From Salsuginibacillus halophilus (GTDB taxonomy: Bacteria > Bacillota > Bacilli > Bacillales > Marinococcaceae): DNA of 64,000 nt. The stretch spans positions 186,001 to 250,000 of the forward strand of contig NZ_PYAV01000001.1 of assembly GCF_003014715.1 (NCBI RefSeq), given 5' to 3'. The notes below the pieces were generated by a model. It saw only the letters and a list, made by a program, of their open reading frames with translations, did not search any database and was not told the origin of the DNA. Each line of letters begins with the position of its first letter. Positions within the stretch are counted from its first letter, which is position 1. Made by a program: the position numbers and the translations under genes. Shown here in pieces: positions 8,423-15,949 of this stretch.

Positions 8423-9430
8423 ATGGAGTATCGTACATTAGGTCGTTCAGGGGTCGCTGTTTCGGAGCTTTGTTTAGGAACGATGACTTTCGGTCGCGCA
8501 ACAGAGGAAGCAGAAGCGATCCGGATGATGCATAAGTTCTTTGATGACGGCGGAAACTTTTTAGATACAGCAGATACATATGTCGGTGGACGCTCCGAGG
8601 AAATTGTCGGGCAGGCGATTCAAGGACGTCGTAAAGATATCGTGCTCGCTTCAAAAGTGCGGATGCGTACTTCGCCTGGGGTGAACGGTGTCGGCTATTC
8701 GCGCAAGCACGTAATGGACAGCATTGATGAAAGCTTAAAACGTCTTAAAACCGATTACCTTGATTTGTACCAGCTGCACGTATGGGATCACTTAACACCG
8801 ATTGAAGAAGTGATGCGTACACTCGATGATTTAATCACCCAAGGGAAAGTGCGTTACATCGGTTGTTCGAACTTTTTATCTTGGCAGTTGATGAAAGCTT
8901 TATCTGTAAGTGAACGTGAAAAGTATGCAAAATTCATTTCACTTCAGCCGCAGTACAGTTTAATCCACCGGGAGATGGACCGGGAGATGATGTCTCTCAT
9001 TCGCGAAGAAGGTATTGGTTTTCTACCGTGGGCGCCCCTTGGCGGCGGCTTGTTAACCGATAAGTACGAGCGAAATGAACGTCCGGAGCGCGGCCGTTTA
9101 GCCGCACCGAAAGTCGGAGAGTATACGTGGGATAATAAAGCCACACCAGATGCTTTTCGTATTCTTGATGAAGTGGTAGCAATTGCTGAAGAAATTCATA
9201 AAACCCCGGCCCAGGTAGCTTTAAACTGGCAGCTTGGAAAAGAAGAGATTACAGCACCGATCGTCGGCTGCCGGACGATGGCCCAGTATGAAGAAAACAT
9301 CGGAGCTGTCGGCTGGCGCTTATCTAAAGAGCATCAAGCACGCCTTGATGAGGTGAGTGCAATTGCAGATGAATATCCAAACAGGTTTATTGAACGGTTC
9401 AGCCGTCCGCTTACACCAGAAGAGAAGTAA
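8423..9430 (+). CDS. Aldo/keto reductase carried inside the spoVK element
   Basis: This 335-residue NAD(P)H-dependent oxidoreductase has the TIM-barrel AKR pattern. The catalytic set is visible: Asp and Tyr in DTADTYVGGRSEE, Lys in ASKVR and His in LYQLHVWD. The C-terminal cofactor segment reads ITAPIVGCRTMAQYEENI. The start is ATG 8423 after AAAGGGAG. It belongs to the YcsN/IolS-like group of general aldehyde/ketone reductases; the substrate is unknown. As cargo it would be lost from the mother-cell chromosome if the element is excised, but kept in the forespore. Confidence 0.9.
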   Translation: MEYRTLGRSGVAVSELCLGTMTFGRATEEAEAIRMMHKFFDDGGNFLDTADTYVGGRSEEIVGQAIQGRRKDIVLASKVRMRTSPGVNGVGYSRKHVMDSIDESLKRLKTDYLDLYQLHVWDHLTPIEEVMRTLDDLITQGKVRYIGCSNFLSWQLMKALSVSEREKYAKFISLQPQYSLIHREMDREMMSLIREEGIGFLPWAPLGGGLLTDKYERNERPERGRLAAPKVGEYTWDNKATPDAFRILDEVVAIAEEIHKTPAQVALNWQLGKEEITAPIVGCRTMAQYEENIGAVGWRLSKEHQARLDEVSAIADEYPNRFIERFSRPLTPEEK

Positions 9431-9444
9431 AGTTGTAAGACAGG

Positions 9445-9472
9445 CTCCTTGATTCATATCGTGAATCAGGAG
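9445..9472 (+). promoter_or_regulatory. Hairpin that covers the ribosome binding site of the 42-aa ORF
   Basis: CTCC.TTGATTCA (9445-9456) can pair with TGAATCAGGAG (9462-9472) around TATCG. The 3' arm contains the AGGAG of the Shine-Dalgarno sequence for the ORF at 9482. Pairing would hide the site and reduce translation of that ORF and of the coupled recombinase. It has no T-run, so it is not a standard terminator. A regulatory role is inference. Confidence 0.5.
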
Positions 9473-9481
9473 GTGGGTGGC

Positions 9482-9610
9482 ATGAAAAGACAACAAGAAC
9501 AAAAGCGCGTCCACATTCGTCACGAAAACGTTTGGAGTGAACAAGAGATGCTTTGGCAATTGCGGGAGCTGCTTTACCGCTTTTACGGTGATGAGGGTAA
9601 AAAAGCATGA
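9482..9610 (+). CDS. 42-aa protein upstream of, and coupled to, the serine recombinase
   Basis: The ORF starts at ATG 9482 behind AGGAGGTGGG and encodes a charged, mostly helical peptide (MKRQQEQKRVHIRHENVWSE then QEMLWQLRELLYRFYGDEG). Its stop overlaps the recombinase start in an ATGA arrangement, showing translational coupling. Size, charge and position suit a recombination directionality factor, the small partner that lets large serine integrases excise (such as SprB for SP-beta). It has no recognisable motif, so this is only a candidate role. Confidence 0.6.
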   Translation: MKRQQEQKRVHIRHENVWSEQEMLWQLRELLYRFYGDEGKKA

Positions 9611-10974
9611 GCCGGATGGAGGCCTGGGTTTACGCCCGGGTATCTACAGAGGAGCAGGCTGCCCGCGGTTACAGTTTGTCCGGTCAAGTCGAAGCGGCTG
9701 AAGCGAAAGCAAAGGCACTCGGCATTGCACCTGAAAATATTCACACCTTTGAAGAACAAGCAACTGGCGCATCACTTGAGCGGCCTGTGCTTGAATCGCT
9801 TCGATCTAAGGCGCGCGAAAGGCCGCCTGTTTACTTGATTATGTATGATCCGGACCGGCTTGCTCGTAACTTAACACATCAACTGCTGTTAACCGATGAG
9901 TGGCGGGGACTTGGCATTGAGCTTGTGTTTATAAACTTTGATTGGAGCGAAACGCCCGAAGGGATGCTGTATTATCAGCTCCGTGGGATGTTTGCCCAAT
10001 ATGAGCGGGAAAAAATTAAAGAACGTACCGCCCGAGGCCGGCTCGAAAAAATGAAAAAATACCGGAAACTCAGCATGGATCCACGCTTGTACGGTTATAC
10101 ATTTAATACAGACCAAGACGTGCTTGAAGTTAACGAGCACGAAGCGAAAGTGATTCAATGGTTGTTTCATGAAGCAGCTGCCGGCCGCACACCTGGCGAA
10201 TTAAAGGAAGTACTTGATGAAGAAGGCATCAGCGCACCGCGCGGTGACAACTGGCATCGAACGACGATTGCGAGAATACTTCGCAATGAATCTTACACTG
10301 GGCGCTACTTTGCTTATAAATGTGATTATCAGCAGGGGCGCCGCCGGTTTCGCCCGAAAGAAGAGCAGTTTCAGCTCTCGATCCCTCCACTCATCTCTGA
10401 AGCTTTATATGCTGCTGTACAAAAGGAGCTCGATAACAGACGGCGCTTTTCAAAGCGCTCCGACAATGAGCCGGCGCTTTTAAGCGGACGGTTGATCTGT
10501 TCATGCGGGGCCGCAATGCGTGTGGAAAATAAAGGCGGGGGCCGCCGCTATTACGTATGCTGCAATCGAAAGATACAAAGCTGCAGTCAGCCTTATCAGC
10601 CTGTACAGCGAATTGATGAGCTCGTGTTTGAGCAGTTACGTATGTATATGGAACCTTATTTCAAAGAGGCTGCCAAGCTAAAGGAAATCCCTCGGGTGAA
10701 AGAGTTGAAAAAAGGCGTACAACGTACAGAGCGCAGCCGGTTAGTCCGTCTTCTTGCGGCTGGTCATATTACAGCAGCAGATTTTAAAGTGTGGGAAGAA
10801 GCCCAGGCTGAGCGTGCCAGAGCAGAAGAACTTGAGCTGCCCCAGTCATTTCATCGTGAAGCACAGGTCGGGCTGGTGAAGCTGCTTGTGCAGCAGGCGG
10901 TTTTCATAGACAGAAATGATATCGAGTTAAGGTTGAAGTTTGTGCCGGAAGGGGCGGTACGTTACGATAGGTAA
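9607..10974 (+). CDS. Large serine recombinase of the spoVK element (SpoIVCA type)
   Basis: This 455-residue site-specific recombinase has an N-terminal resolvase domain with the catalytic serine in YARVSTEEQ (about residue 13), plus DPDRLARN and the long helix YEREKIKERTARGRLEKM. A recombinase domain follows (EHEAKVIQWLFHEAAAGRTP, about residues 170-250). A zinc-ribbon contains ICSCGAAM and YVCCNRKIQSC (about residues 298-325), and the C-terminus is coiled-coil-like. This is the architecture of SpoIVCA, which excises skin. The stop codon TAA (10972-10974) lies within the right attachment core, so excision also cuts at the end of its own gene. Confidence 0.93.
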   Translation: MSRMEAWVYARVSTEEQAARGYSLSGQVEAAEAKAKALGIAPENIHTFEEQATGASLERPVLESLRSKARERPPVYLIMYDPDRLARNLTHQLLLTDEWRGLGIELVFINFDWSETPEGMLYYQLRGMFAQYEREKIKERTARGRLEKMKKYRKLSMDPRLYGYTFNTDQDVLEVNEHEAKVIQWLFHEAAAGRTPGELKEVLDEEGISAPRGDNWHRTTIARILRNESYTGRYFAYKCDYQQGRRRFRPKEEQFQLSIPPLISEALYAAVQKELDNRRRFSKRSDNEPALLSGRLICSCGAAMRVENKGGGRRYYVCCNRKIQSCSQPYQPVQRIDELVFEQLRMYMEPYFKEAAKLKEIPRVKELKKGVQRTERSRLVRLLAAGHITAADFKVWEEAQAERARAEELELPQSFHREAQVGLVKLLVQQAVFIDRNDIELRLKFVPEGAVRYDR

Positions 10975-10980
10975 GGCTAT
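10961..10980 (+). other. Right attachment junction (attR) of the spoVK element
   Basis: Element sequence (GTTACGATAGGTAAG) gives way to spoVK coding (GCTATGGAAGAT) after the shared AAG at 10973-10975. Joined to the left inner end, it would form a dyad with arms GTTACGAT and ATCGTAAC plus inner GGT/ACC around AAG. Serine recombinase sites often have such symmetry. Confidence 0.75.
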
Positions 10981-11395
10981 GGAAGATGCCAGAGCACGGT
11001 TTGTTTTAATTTTAGCGGGTTATCCTGAAGAAATGAAACGTTTTTTAACGATGAACACAGGGCTTCCTTCACGCTTTCCACTGAAATTAACGTTTCCTGA
11101 TTTTACAGTTGAACAGTTGCTGCAGATCAGCCGGGAGATGGCTGCTTCACAGGATTATGAATTTACACCAGGAGCCTTCCATCAACTGCATAAGTTCATT
11201 GAAAGAGCAAAGCAGGATAAAGGCAGGGCATTTAGTAATGCGCGCTATGTACGGAATTTGATCGAACAAATGATAAGGGCGCAGGCAGAGCGCCTCGTTT
11301 TCAGCGGAGTAACGTGTGATATTCAAGCGCTTCGTCAATTGACAGAAGCTGATGTTACTGCCGCAGAAAAATACGAGAAAGGATGGGACTTGTGA
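10976..11395 (+). CDS. spoVK: SpoVK, 3' part (restored only after element excision)
   Basis: From GCT 10976 the frame reads AMEDARARFVLILAGYPEEM, then the arginine-finger region GLPSRFP and the sensor-2 type helix GRAFSNARYVRNLIEQMI, to a TGA at 11393-11395. These are the C-terminal AAA elements missing from the left half. No good start codon with a ribosome site exists at its beginning, so it is unlikely to be made alone. It overlaps the hflX start by 4 bases. The lack of frameshifts or stops shows the reading frame is still under selection. Confidence 0.9.
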   Translation, partial: AMEDARARFVLILAGYPEEMKRFLTMNTGLPSRFPLKLTFPDFTVEQLLQISREMAASQDYEFTPGAFHQLHKFIERAKQDKGRAFSNARYVRNLIEQMIRAQAERLVFSGVTCDIQALRQLTEADVTAAEKYEKGWDL

Positions 11396-12648
11396 CTGAA
11401 GAACGGGTAATCCTGGTTGGTTGTCGCCAGAAACAATCGGAAAAGAAGGCGGATTTTGAGTCGTCTATGAATGAATTAAAATCCCTTGCTGAATCAGCTA
11501 AAGGAAGCGTTGCAGCAGTCAAATATCAAGAACGTGACCGGGTGCACCCGTCCACTTATATTGGAAAAGGCAAACTGCGCGAGATTGCTTCTGAAGCTGA
11601 AACTGTAGAAGCGGACCTGCTCATTTTTAATGATGAACTTTCTTCAGGGCAGGCTGCCAACATTCAAAATATGACCGGTTTTCCCGTCATTGACCGCACC
11701 CAGTTGATTCTCGATATTTTTGCAGATCGAGCGCAGACGAAAGAAGGTAAAATTCAGGTCGAGCTGGCTCAGTTAAACTATATGCTGCCCCGCTTAACGG
11801 GTCAAGGTGAGTCGCTTTCCCGGCTCGGCGGGGGTATTGGTACCCGCGGGCCAGGTGAGACGAAGCTTGAAACCGACCGGCGGCATATTCAAAAACGTAT
11901 GGATGATTTGAAGAAACAGTTAGAGCAGGTGAAAAAGCGGCGCGAAGTTCACCGTGAAGAACGAAAGCGGAGCCGGCGTGCTCAGTTTGCGCTCGTCGGC
12001 TATACGAATGCAGGTAAATCCACAATATTAAACGCGTTAACAAAGGCAGATGCAGTGAGCGAGGACGAGCTGTTTGCTACCCTTGATCCGTTAACGCGCC
12101 GGGTGGAACTTCCTTCTGGTTATCAAGCGTTAATGAGCGATACGGTCGGCTTCATTCAAGATTTACCAACATCGCTTATTGCTTCGTTTCGATCAACACT
12201 TGAAGAAGTACTCGAAGCAGATGTATTAATTCATGTCGTTGATGCTTCCGGAGAAGAAGTAGACAAGCATTTAAAAACGGTGAAATCGCATTTGACACAA
12301 CTTTCTGCCGGGCATCTGCAGGTAATTACAGTGTTAAACAAAGTAGATCAAATGCAGGAGGAAACATTTATTCCGGAAGGGCGCACCTTGCGGATGAACG
12401 CTTATGATAAAAATGATCAACAGCAGCTGCTTCATGAAATGGAAGAAGCATTAAAGGACATTTCAGTCTATTTTAGTATTGATGTAACACCGGATCGTGG
12501 AGATGCAGTAGCTAAAATCAGGCAGGAAGCAGTGCTTGATACGGAAATGTTTGATGAAGAGCGCAGTGTTTTCCGGTTGAAAGGTTATTTGTTTGCAGAT
12601 CATCCTTTATGGGGATTGATTCAGGAATTTAAGCAGGAGGAGACGTAA
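11392..12648 (+). CDS. hflX: GTPase HflX
   Basis: HflX is a ribosome-associated GTPase that splits stalled 70S ribosomes. The N-terminal HflX domain ends in the glycine-rich GGGIGTRGPGETKLE, followed by a coiled coil. The GTPase motifs are G1 GYTNAGKST, G2 region ATLDPLTR, G3 DTVGF and G4 NKVD. GTG 11392 lies nine bases from GAAAGG and is preferred over ATG 11383, which abuts that ribosome site. It corresponds to ynbA in B. subtilis and keeps its place after spoVK. Confidence 0.95.
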   Translation: MTEERVILVGCRQKQSEKKADFESSMNELKSLAESAKGSVAAVKYQERDRVHPSTYIGKGKLREIASEAETVEADLLIFNDELSSGQAANIQNMTGFPVIDRTQLILDIFADRAQTKEGKIQVELAQLNYMLPRLTGQGESLSRLGGGIGTRGPGETKLETDRRHIQKRMDDLKKQLEQVKKRREVHREERKRSRRAQFALVGYTNAGKSTILNALTKADAVSEDELFATLDPLTRRVELPSGYQALMSDTVGFIQDLPTSLIASFRSTLEEVLEADVLIHVVDASGEEVDKHLKTVKSHLTQLSAGHLQVITVLNKVDQMQEETFIPEGRTLRMNAYDKNDQQQLLHEMEEALKDISVYFSIDVTPDRGDAVAKIRQEAVLDTEMFDEERSVFRLKGYLFADHPLWGLIQEFKQEET

Positions 12649-12654
12649 CCAGGC

Positions 12655-13899
12655 ATGGCAGAACGACAAATTGGAGATATCATTAAACAAGCAGAAGCAA
12701 AAATTCGCCCGCGTATTAGCGAAGTAGAAGCAACCGCTGAACAAAACCAGGCCCGCGTACTTGAGGCGTTCCGCCAAAATCATGTGAGCAGCTTTCACCT
12801 CCAGGGAACAACCGGCTATGGGTATGACGACAGCGGCCGCGATGTGCTTGAAGCCGTATATGCAGAGTTGTTTGGGCATGCGACTGCTTTAGTCCGGCCG
12901 CAGCTCATTTCCGGGACACATGCGATCGCTGCTGCGTTATTTGGGTTGATGCGGCCGGGTGATGAATTAATTTATGCCTCAGGCACACCGTATGATACGC
13001 TGCAGACGGTGCTCGGTTTAACCGGGGATGAGCCTGGCAACTTCTCGTCATTAGGACTAAAAGTTAAAGTGATCCCGTTAAAGTCAGACGGTTCGATGGA
13101 CCTTGAAGCTGTTAAAGGAGCGATCACTAAAAAAACAAAGGTTATTGCTTTTCAGCGCTCCCGTGGTTACGAAGACAGGCCGTCATTTCCAATCCAAGAG
13201 ATTGCTGAAGCCGTATCGATCCTTCGGCCTTATACATCAGCGTATATGTTTGTTGATAATTGCTACGGCGAATTTGTGGAAACGAAAGAGCCTGGGCATG
13301 CCGGAGCAGACATTTGTGCCGGTTCCTTAATTAAAAATCCCGGCGGCGGCCTCGTTCGTACCGGAGGTTATATTACCGGCAGTGAAGAAGCTGTTGCCCA
13401 GGCGGCATCGCGGCTTGCAGCACCGGGCATCGGCAGCGAAGGCGGGGCAACCCTTAATATGCTGCAGGAGATGTATCAAGGTTTGTTTTTAGCGCCACAC
13501 GTCGTACAAGAATCACTAAAAGGGGCGTTGTTTACAGCGGCGCTTCTCGAGGAAGTTGGGTTTGACACGACACCGAACTGGCAGGAAGCACGAACCGATT
13601 TAATTCAAGCTGTACATTTCCATAACCGGCAAGCAATGATAACTTTTTGTCAGGAGGTTCAGCGGCAGTCGCCTGTCGATGCCAACGTAACGCCTGAACC
13701 AAGTGCGATGCCAGGCTACGAAGATGAAGTCATTATGGCAGCTGGCACGTTTATTCAAGGTGCGAGCATTGAGCTTACCGCAGACGGGCCGCTCCGTCCG
13801 CCGTATACAGCCTTTGTGCAGGGCGGGTTAATGTATGCCCATGTAAAATTAGCAGTCATCGCAGCTGTTGAAAAGCTTCACCAAATCACAAAGGAATAA
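12655..13899 (+). CDS. ynbB: YnbB-like PLP-dependent protein (methionine gamma-lyase / 'aluminium resistance' family)
   Basis: This 414-residue fold-type I PLP enzyme belongs to the family annotated as methionine gamma-lyase related or aluminium resistance protein. It has TALVRPQLISGTHAIAAAL near residue 82 and the PLP-lysine region CAGSLIKNPGGGLVRTGGYI (about residue 221). Its position between hflX and glnR matches ynbB. The in vivo reaction is not established from sequence. Confidence 0.9.
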   Translation: MAERQIGDIIKQAEAKIRPRISEVEATAEQNQARVLEAFRQNHVSSFHLQGTTGYGYDDSGRDVLEAVYAELFGHATALVRPQLISGTHAIAAALFGLMRPGDELIYASGTPYDTLQTVLGLTGDEPGNFSSLGLKVKVIPLKSDGSMDLEAVKGAITKKTKVIAFQRSRGYEDRPSFPIQEIAEAVSILRPYTSAYMFVDNCYGEFVETKEPGHAGADICAGSLIKNPGGGLVRTGGYITGSEEAVAQAASRLAAPGIGSEGGATLNMLQEMYQGLFLAPHVVQESLKGALFTAALLEEVGFDTTPNWQEARTDLIQAVHFHNRQAMITFCQEVQRQSPVDANVTPEPSAMPGYEDEVIMAAGTFIQGASIELTADGPLRPPYTAFVQGGLMYAHVKLAVIAAVEKLHQITKE

Positions 13900-13908
13900 A
13901 TTTTACTG

Positions 13909-13935
13909 GAGTGCCTTGATGGCGCTCTTTTTTAT
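13909..13935 (+). terminator. Rho-independent terminator after ynbB
   Basis: GAGTGCC / GGCGCTC pair around TTGAT and are followed by a run of T residues. It isolates the hflX-ynbB unit from the nitrogen-regulated glnRA promoter. Confidence 0.75.
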
Positions 13936-13973
13936 AACATTCATATCCGAGTCGAAAAGTTCAAAAAATTATA

Positions 13974-13990
13974 TGTTAATTTTCTTCACA
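13974..13990 (+). promoter_or_regulatory. GlnR/TnrA operator upstream of glnRA
   Basis: TGTTAATTTTCTTCACA fits the GlnR/TnrA consensus TGTNA-N7-TNACA with no mismatch. A second, weaker site with two mismatches lies at 13997-14013, over the -35 element. The pair suggests the standard feedback repression of glnRA by GlnR in nitrogen excess. Confidence 0.85.
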
Positions 13991-13994
13991 TGTA

Positions 13995-14023
13995 TTGACG
14001 CTAAAGTTAACATGAAGTAAACT
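13995..14023 (+). promoter_or_regulatory. SigA-type promoter of glnRA
   Basis: TTGACG (13995-14000) and TAAACT (14018-14023) are separated by 17 bases. They sit 35 bases before glnR and are overlapped or flanked by the two GlnR sites. Confidence 0.7.
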
Positions 14024-14057
14024 AAGTAACAAGTTAAACGAAAGGAGGCGGTTCTTA

Positions 14058-14465
14058 ATGACTGATGAAGAACGCCGCAGCCTGCCTCTCTTTCCGATAC
14101 GCGTCGTAAAACAACTTACCCAGTTAACGCCGCGCCAGATTCGGTATTATGAAGAGCACCGTCTTATATACCCGGAGCGGACCGAGGGTAATCAACGTTT
14201 GTTTTCATTTAACGATGTGGACCGGCTGCTTGAAGTGAAGCGTTTAATCGATCAAGGGGTTAACTTAGCCGGGATCAAAGAAATTATGCAGTTGGAGTTG
14301 GAAAGCCAAGCACAGCTTGACCTGCAAGACGAAGAAGAAAAAGAAACGAAGCGTGAGTTGAGCGATCGCGAATTGCGGCGCCACATGAAGCGCGAAGCAA
14401 TGATGGCCGCAAGTCAAAAGAAAACGTCTATGATTCAAGGTCAATTGTCTCACTTTTTCCATTAA
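14058..14465 (+). CDS. glnR: Glutamine synthetase repressor GlnR
   Basis: This 135-aa MerR-family repressor has the winged-helix TPRQIRYYEEHRLIYPERTEGNQRLFSFNDVDRLLEVK at residues 25-65. Its C-terminal tail is the part that senses feedback-inhibited glutamine synthetase in Bacillus. It is the first gene of glnRA and has GlnR boxes upstream, so it is autoregulated. GGAGGCGG precedes the ATG. Confidence 0.96.
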   Translation: MTDEERRSLPLFPIRVVKQLTQLTPRQIRYYEEHRLIYPERTEGNQRLFSFNDVDRLLEVKRLIDQGVNLAGIKEIMQLELESQAQLDLQDEEEKETKRELSDRELRRHMKREAMMAASQKKTSMIQGQLSHFFH

Positions 14466-14547
14466 TGCATGATATTAAGCTGGTGGTTCCCTGCCAAGCC
14501 AGGCAGGTCACAATATAGAAAATGTTCAAAGGAGATGAGAAAAACCG

Positions 14548-15906
14548 ATGGCACCCACTTATACGCGTGAAGACATTGAACGTTTAGCAGAAGAAGAAGG
14601 CGTCAAGTTTATCCGCCTACAATTTACAGATTTGCAAGGAATTATTAAAAACGTAGAAATTCCAGTTGATCAGCTGCCAAAGGCACTCGACAATCAAATG
14701 ATGTTTGATGGCTCCTCGATCGAAGGCTTTGTTCGTATTGAAGAATCAGATATGTACTTATACCCGGATTTAAATACTTGGATTGTATTTCCTTGGACGC
14801 CTGAGAAAGGGAAAGTTGCCCGCTTAATTTGTGACGTTTACGAGCCGAGCAAAAAGCCAGGCGGCGAACCGAACCCATTTGAAGGTGACCCGCGCGGTAT
14901 TTTGAAAAAGGTCTTGAAGCAGGCTGAAGATATGGGATACCCTGCATTTAATATTGGCCCGGAGCCTGAGTTCTTCCTTTTCAAAAACGACGAAAAAGGC
15001 GAACCAACGATGGAATTAAACGACAAAGGCGGTTACTTTGACTTAGCGCCAACTGACCTTGGTGAAAACTGCCGCCGCGATATCGTGCTTGAACTTGAGG
15101 AGATGGGCTTTGAAATTGAAGCTTCCCACCACGAAGTTGCACCAGGTCAGCACGAGATCGACTTCGAATATGCTGATGCATTGACTGCATGCGACAATAT
15201 TCAAACGTTTAAGCTCGTCGTGAAAACGATCGCGCGTAAACACGGTCTGCACGCAACATTTATGCCGAAACCGCTATTTGGTGTGAATGGATCAGGCATG
15301 CACTGTAATATGTCCCTTTTTGAAGGTGACAAGCAGAACGCATTTTTCGATGAGAATACAGAAACACAGCTGAGCGAAACGGCGATGCACTTTATGGCGG
15401 GTATTCTAGAGCATGCTGAAGCATTCACAGCGATTACAAACCCAATTATTAACTCTTATAAGCGTCTTGTACCAGGCTATGAAGCGCCGGTTTATATCGC
15501 TTGGTCGTTGCGTAACCGGAGCCCGCTTGTACGGATCCCTAACTCCCGCGGCTTGAGCACACGTATCGAAGCTCGCAGCCCGGACCCGGCAGCGAACCCT
15601 TATCTTGCAATGGCAGCGATGCTTGCCGCCGGCCTTGACGGGATTAAGCGTAAGCTTGACGCACCGGAAGCGACAGACCGCAATATTTATGTCATGAGCG
15701 AGGAAGAGCGTGAAGAGGAAGGCATTAAAGCACTTCCTGGCACGTTGAAAGAAGCGATTGACAACTTGAAGCGAAACGAAGTGCTTGTGAACGCTATCGG
15801 CGAGCATGCTGTTGAGCACCTTGTTGAAGCTAAAGAAATCGAATGGGACATGTTCCGCACACAAGTTCACCCTTGGGAGCGCGAGCAGTACCTATCCACT
15901 TACTAA
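14548..15906 (+). CDS. glnA: Glutamine synthetase, type I alpha
   Basis: GlnA makes glutamine from glutamate, ammonia and ATP. Recognisable segments are [53 protein letters not shown], and the ATP-binding and glutamate-binding [14 protein letters not shown] and [30 protein letters not shown]. There is no adenylylation-type insertion, as expected for the alpha class that GlnR controls. The 452-aa length is normal. AAAGGAGATG precedes the ATG. Confidence 0.97.
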   Translation: MAPTYTREDIERLAEEEGVKFIRLQFTDLQGIIKNVEIPVDQLPKALDNQMMFDGSSIEGFVRIEESDMYLYPDLNTWIVFPWTPEKGKVARLICDVYEPSKKPGGEPNPFEGDPRGILKKVLKQAEDMGYPAFNIGPEPEFFLFKNDEKGEPTMELNDKGGYFDLAPTDLGENCRRDIVLELEEMGFEIEASHHEVAPGQHEIDFEYADALTACDNIQTFKLVVKTIARKHGLHATFMPKPLFGVNGSGMHCNMSLFEGDKQNAFFDENTETQLSETAMHFMAGILEHAEAFTAITNPIINSYKRLVPGYEAPVYIAWSLRNRSPLVRIPNSRGLSTRIEARSPDPAANPYLAMAAMLAAGLDGIKRKLDAPEATDRNIYVMSEEEREEEGIKALPGTLKEAIDNLKRNEVLVNAIGEHAVEHLVEAKEIEWDMFRTQVHPWEREQYLSTY

Positions 15907-15916
15907 GTAAAAGTAA

Positions 15917-15946
15917 CCCCCGGAGCCACAGGCTTCGGGGGTTTTT
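15917..15946 (+). terminator. Rho-independent terminator of glnRA
   Basis: CCCCCG.AGCC / GGCT.CGGGGG followed by TTTTTC. The first base of the group II intron is at 15950, immediately beyond the T-run. Confidence 0.9.
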
Positions 15947-15949
15947 CTA

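Larger units (their letters stand above)
8339..10975 (+). mobile_element. 2,637-bp intervening element in spoVK with a large serine recombinase
   Basis: The element encodes an aldo/keto reductase, a 42-aa protein and a large serine recombinase, all on the same strand as spoVK. Its removal at the AAG core regenerates VDTLVK-AMEDARARFVLILAGYPEEM, the continuous AAA-domain sequence expected of SpoVK. Total length becomes 312 aa against 322 in B. subtilis. The size is an exact fit: the left part has 173 whole codons and the right part starts in phase. This matches the known sporulation-linked elements skin (sigK) and SP-beta (spsM), which serine recombinases remove in the mother cell. That excision is developmental here is inference. 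Confidence 0.88.

Noticed and set aside
7820-11395. spoVK as a plain pseudogene broken by an insertion
   Set aside because: Both halves lack frameshifts or stops and rejoin in phase at a 3-base core with recombinase-type symmetry, so a reversible interruption explains the data better.
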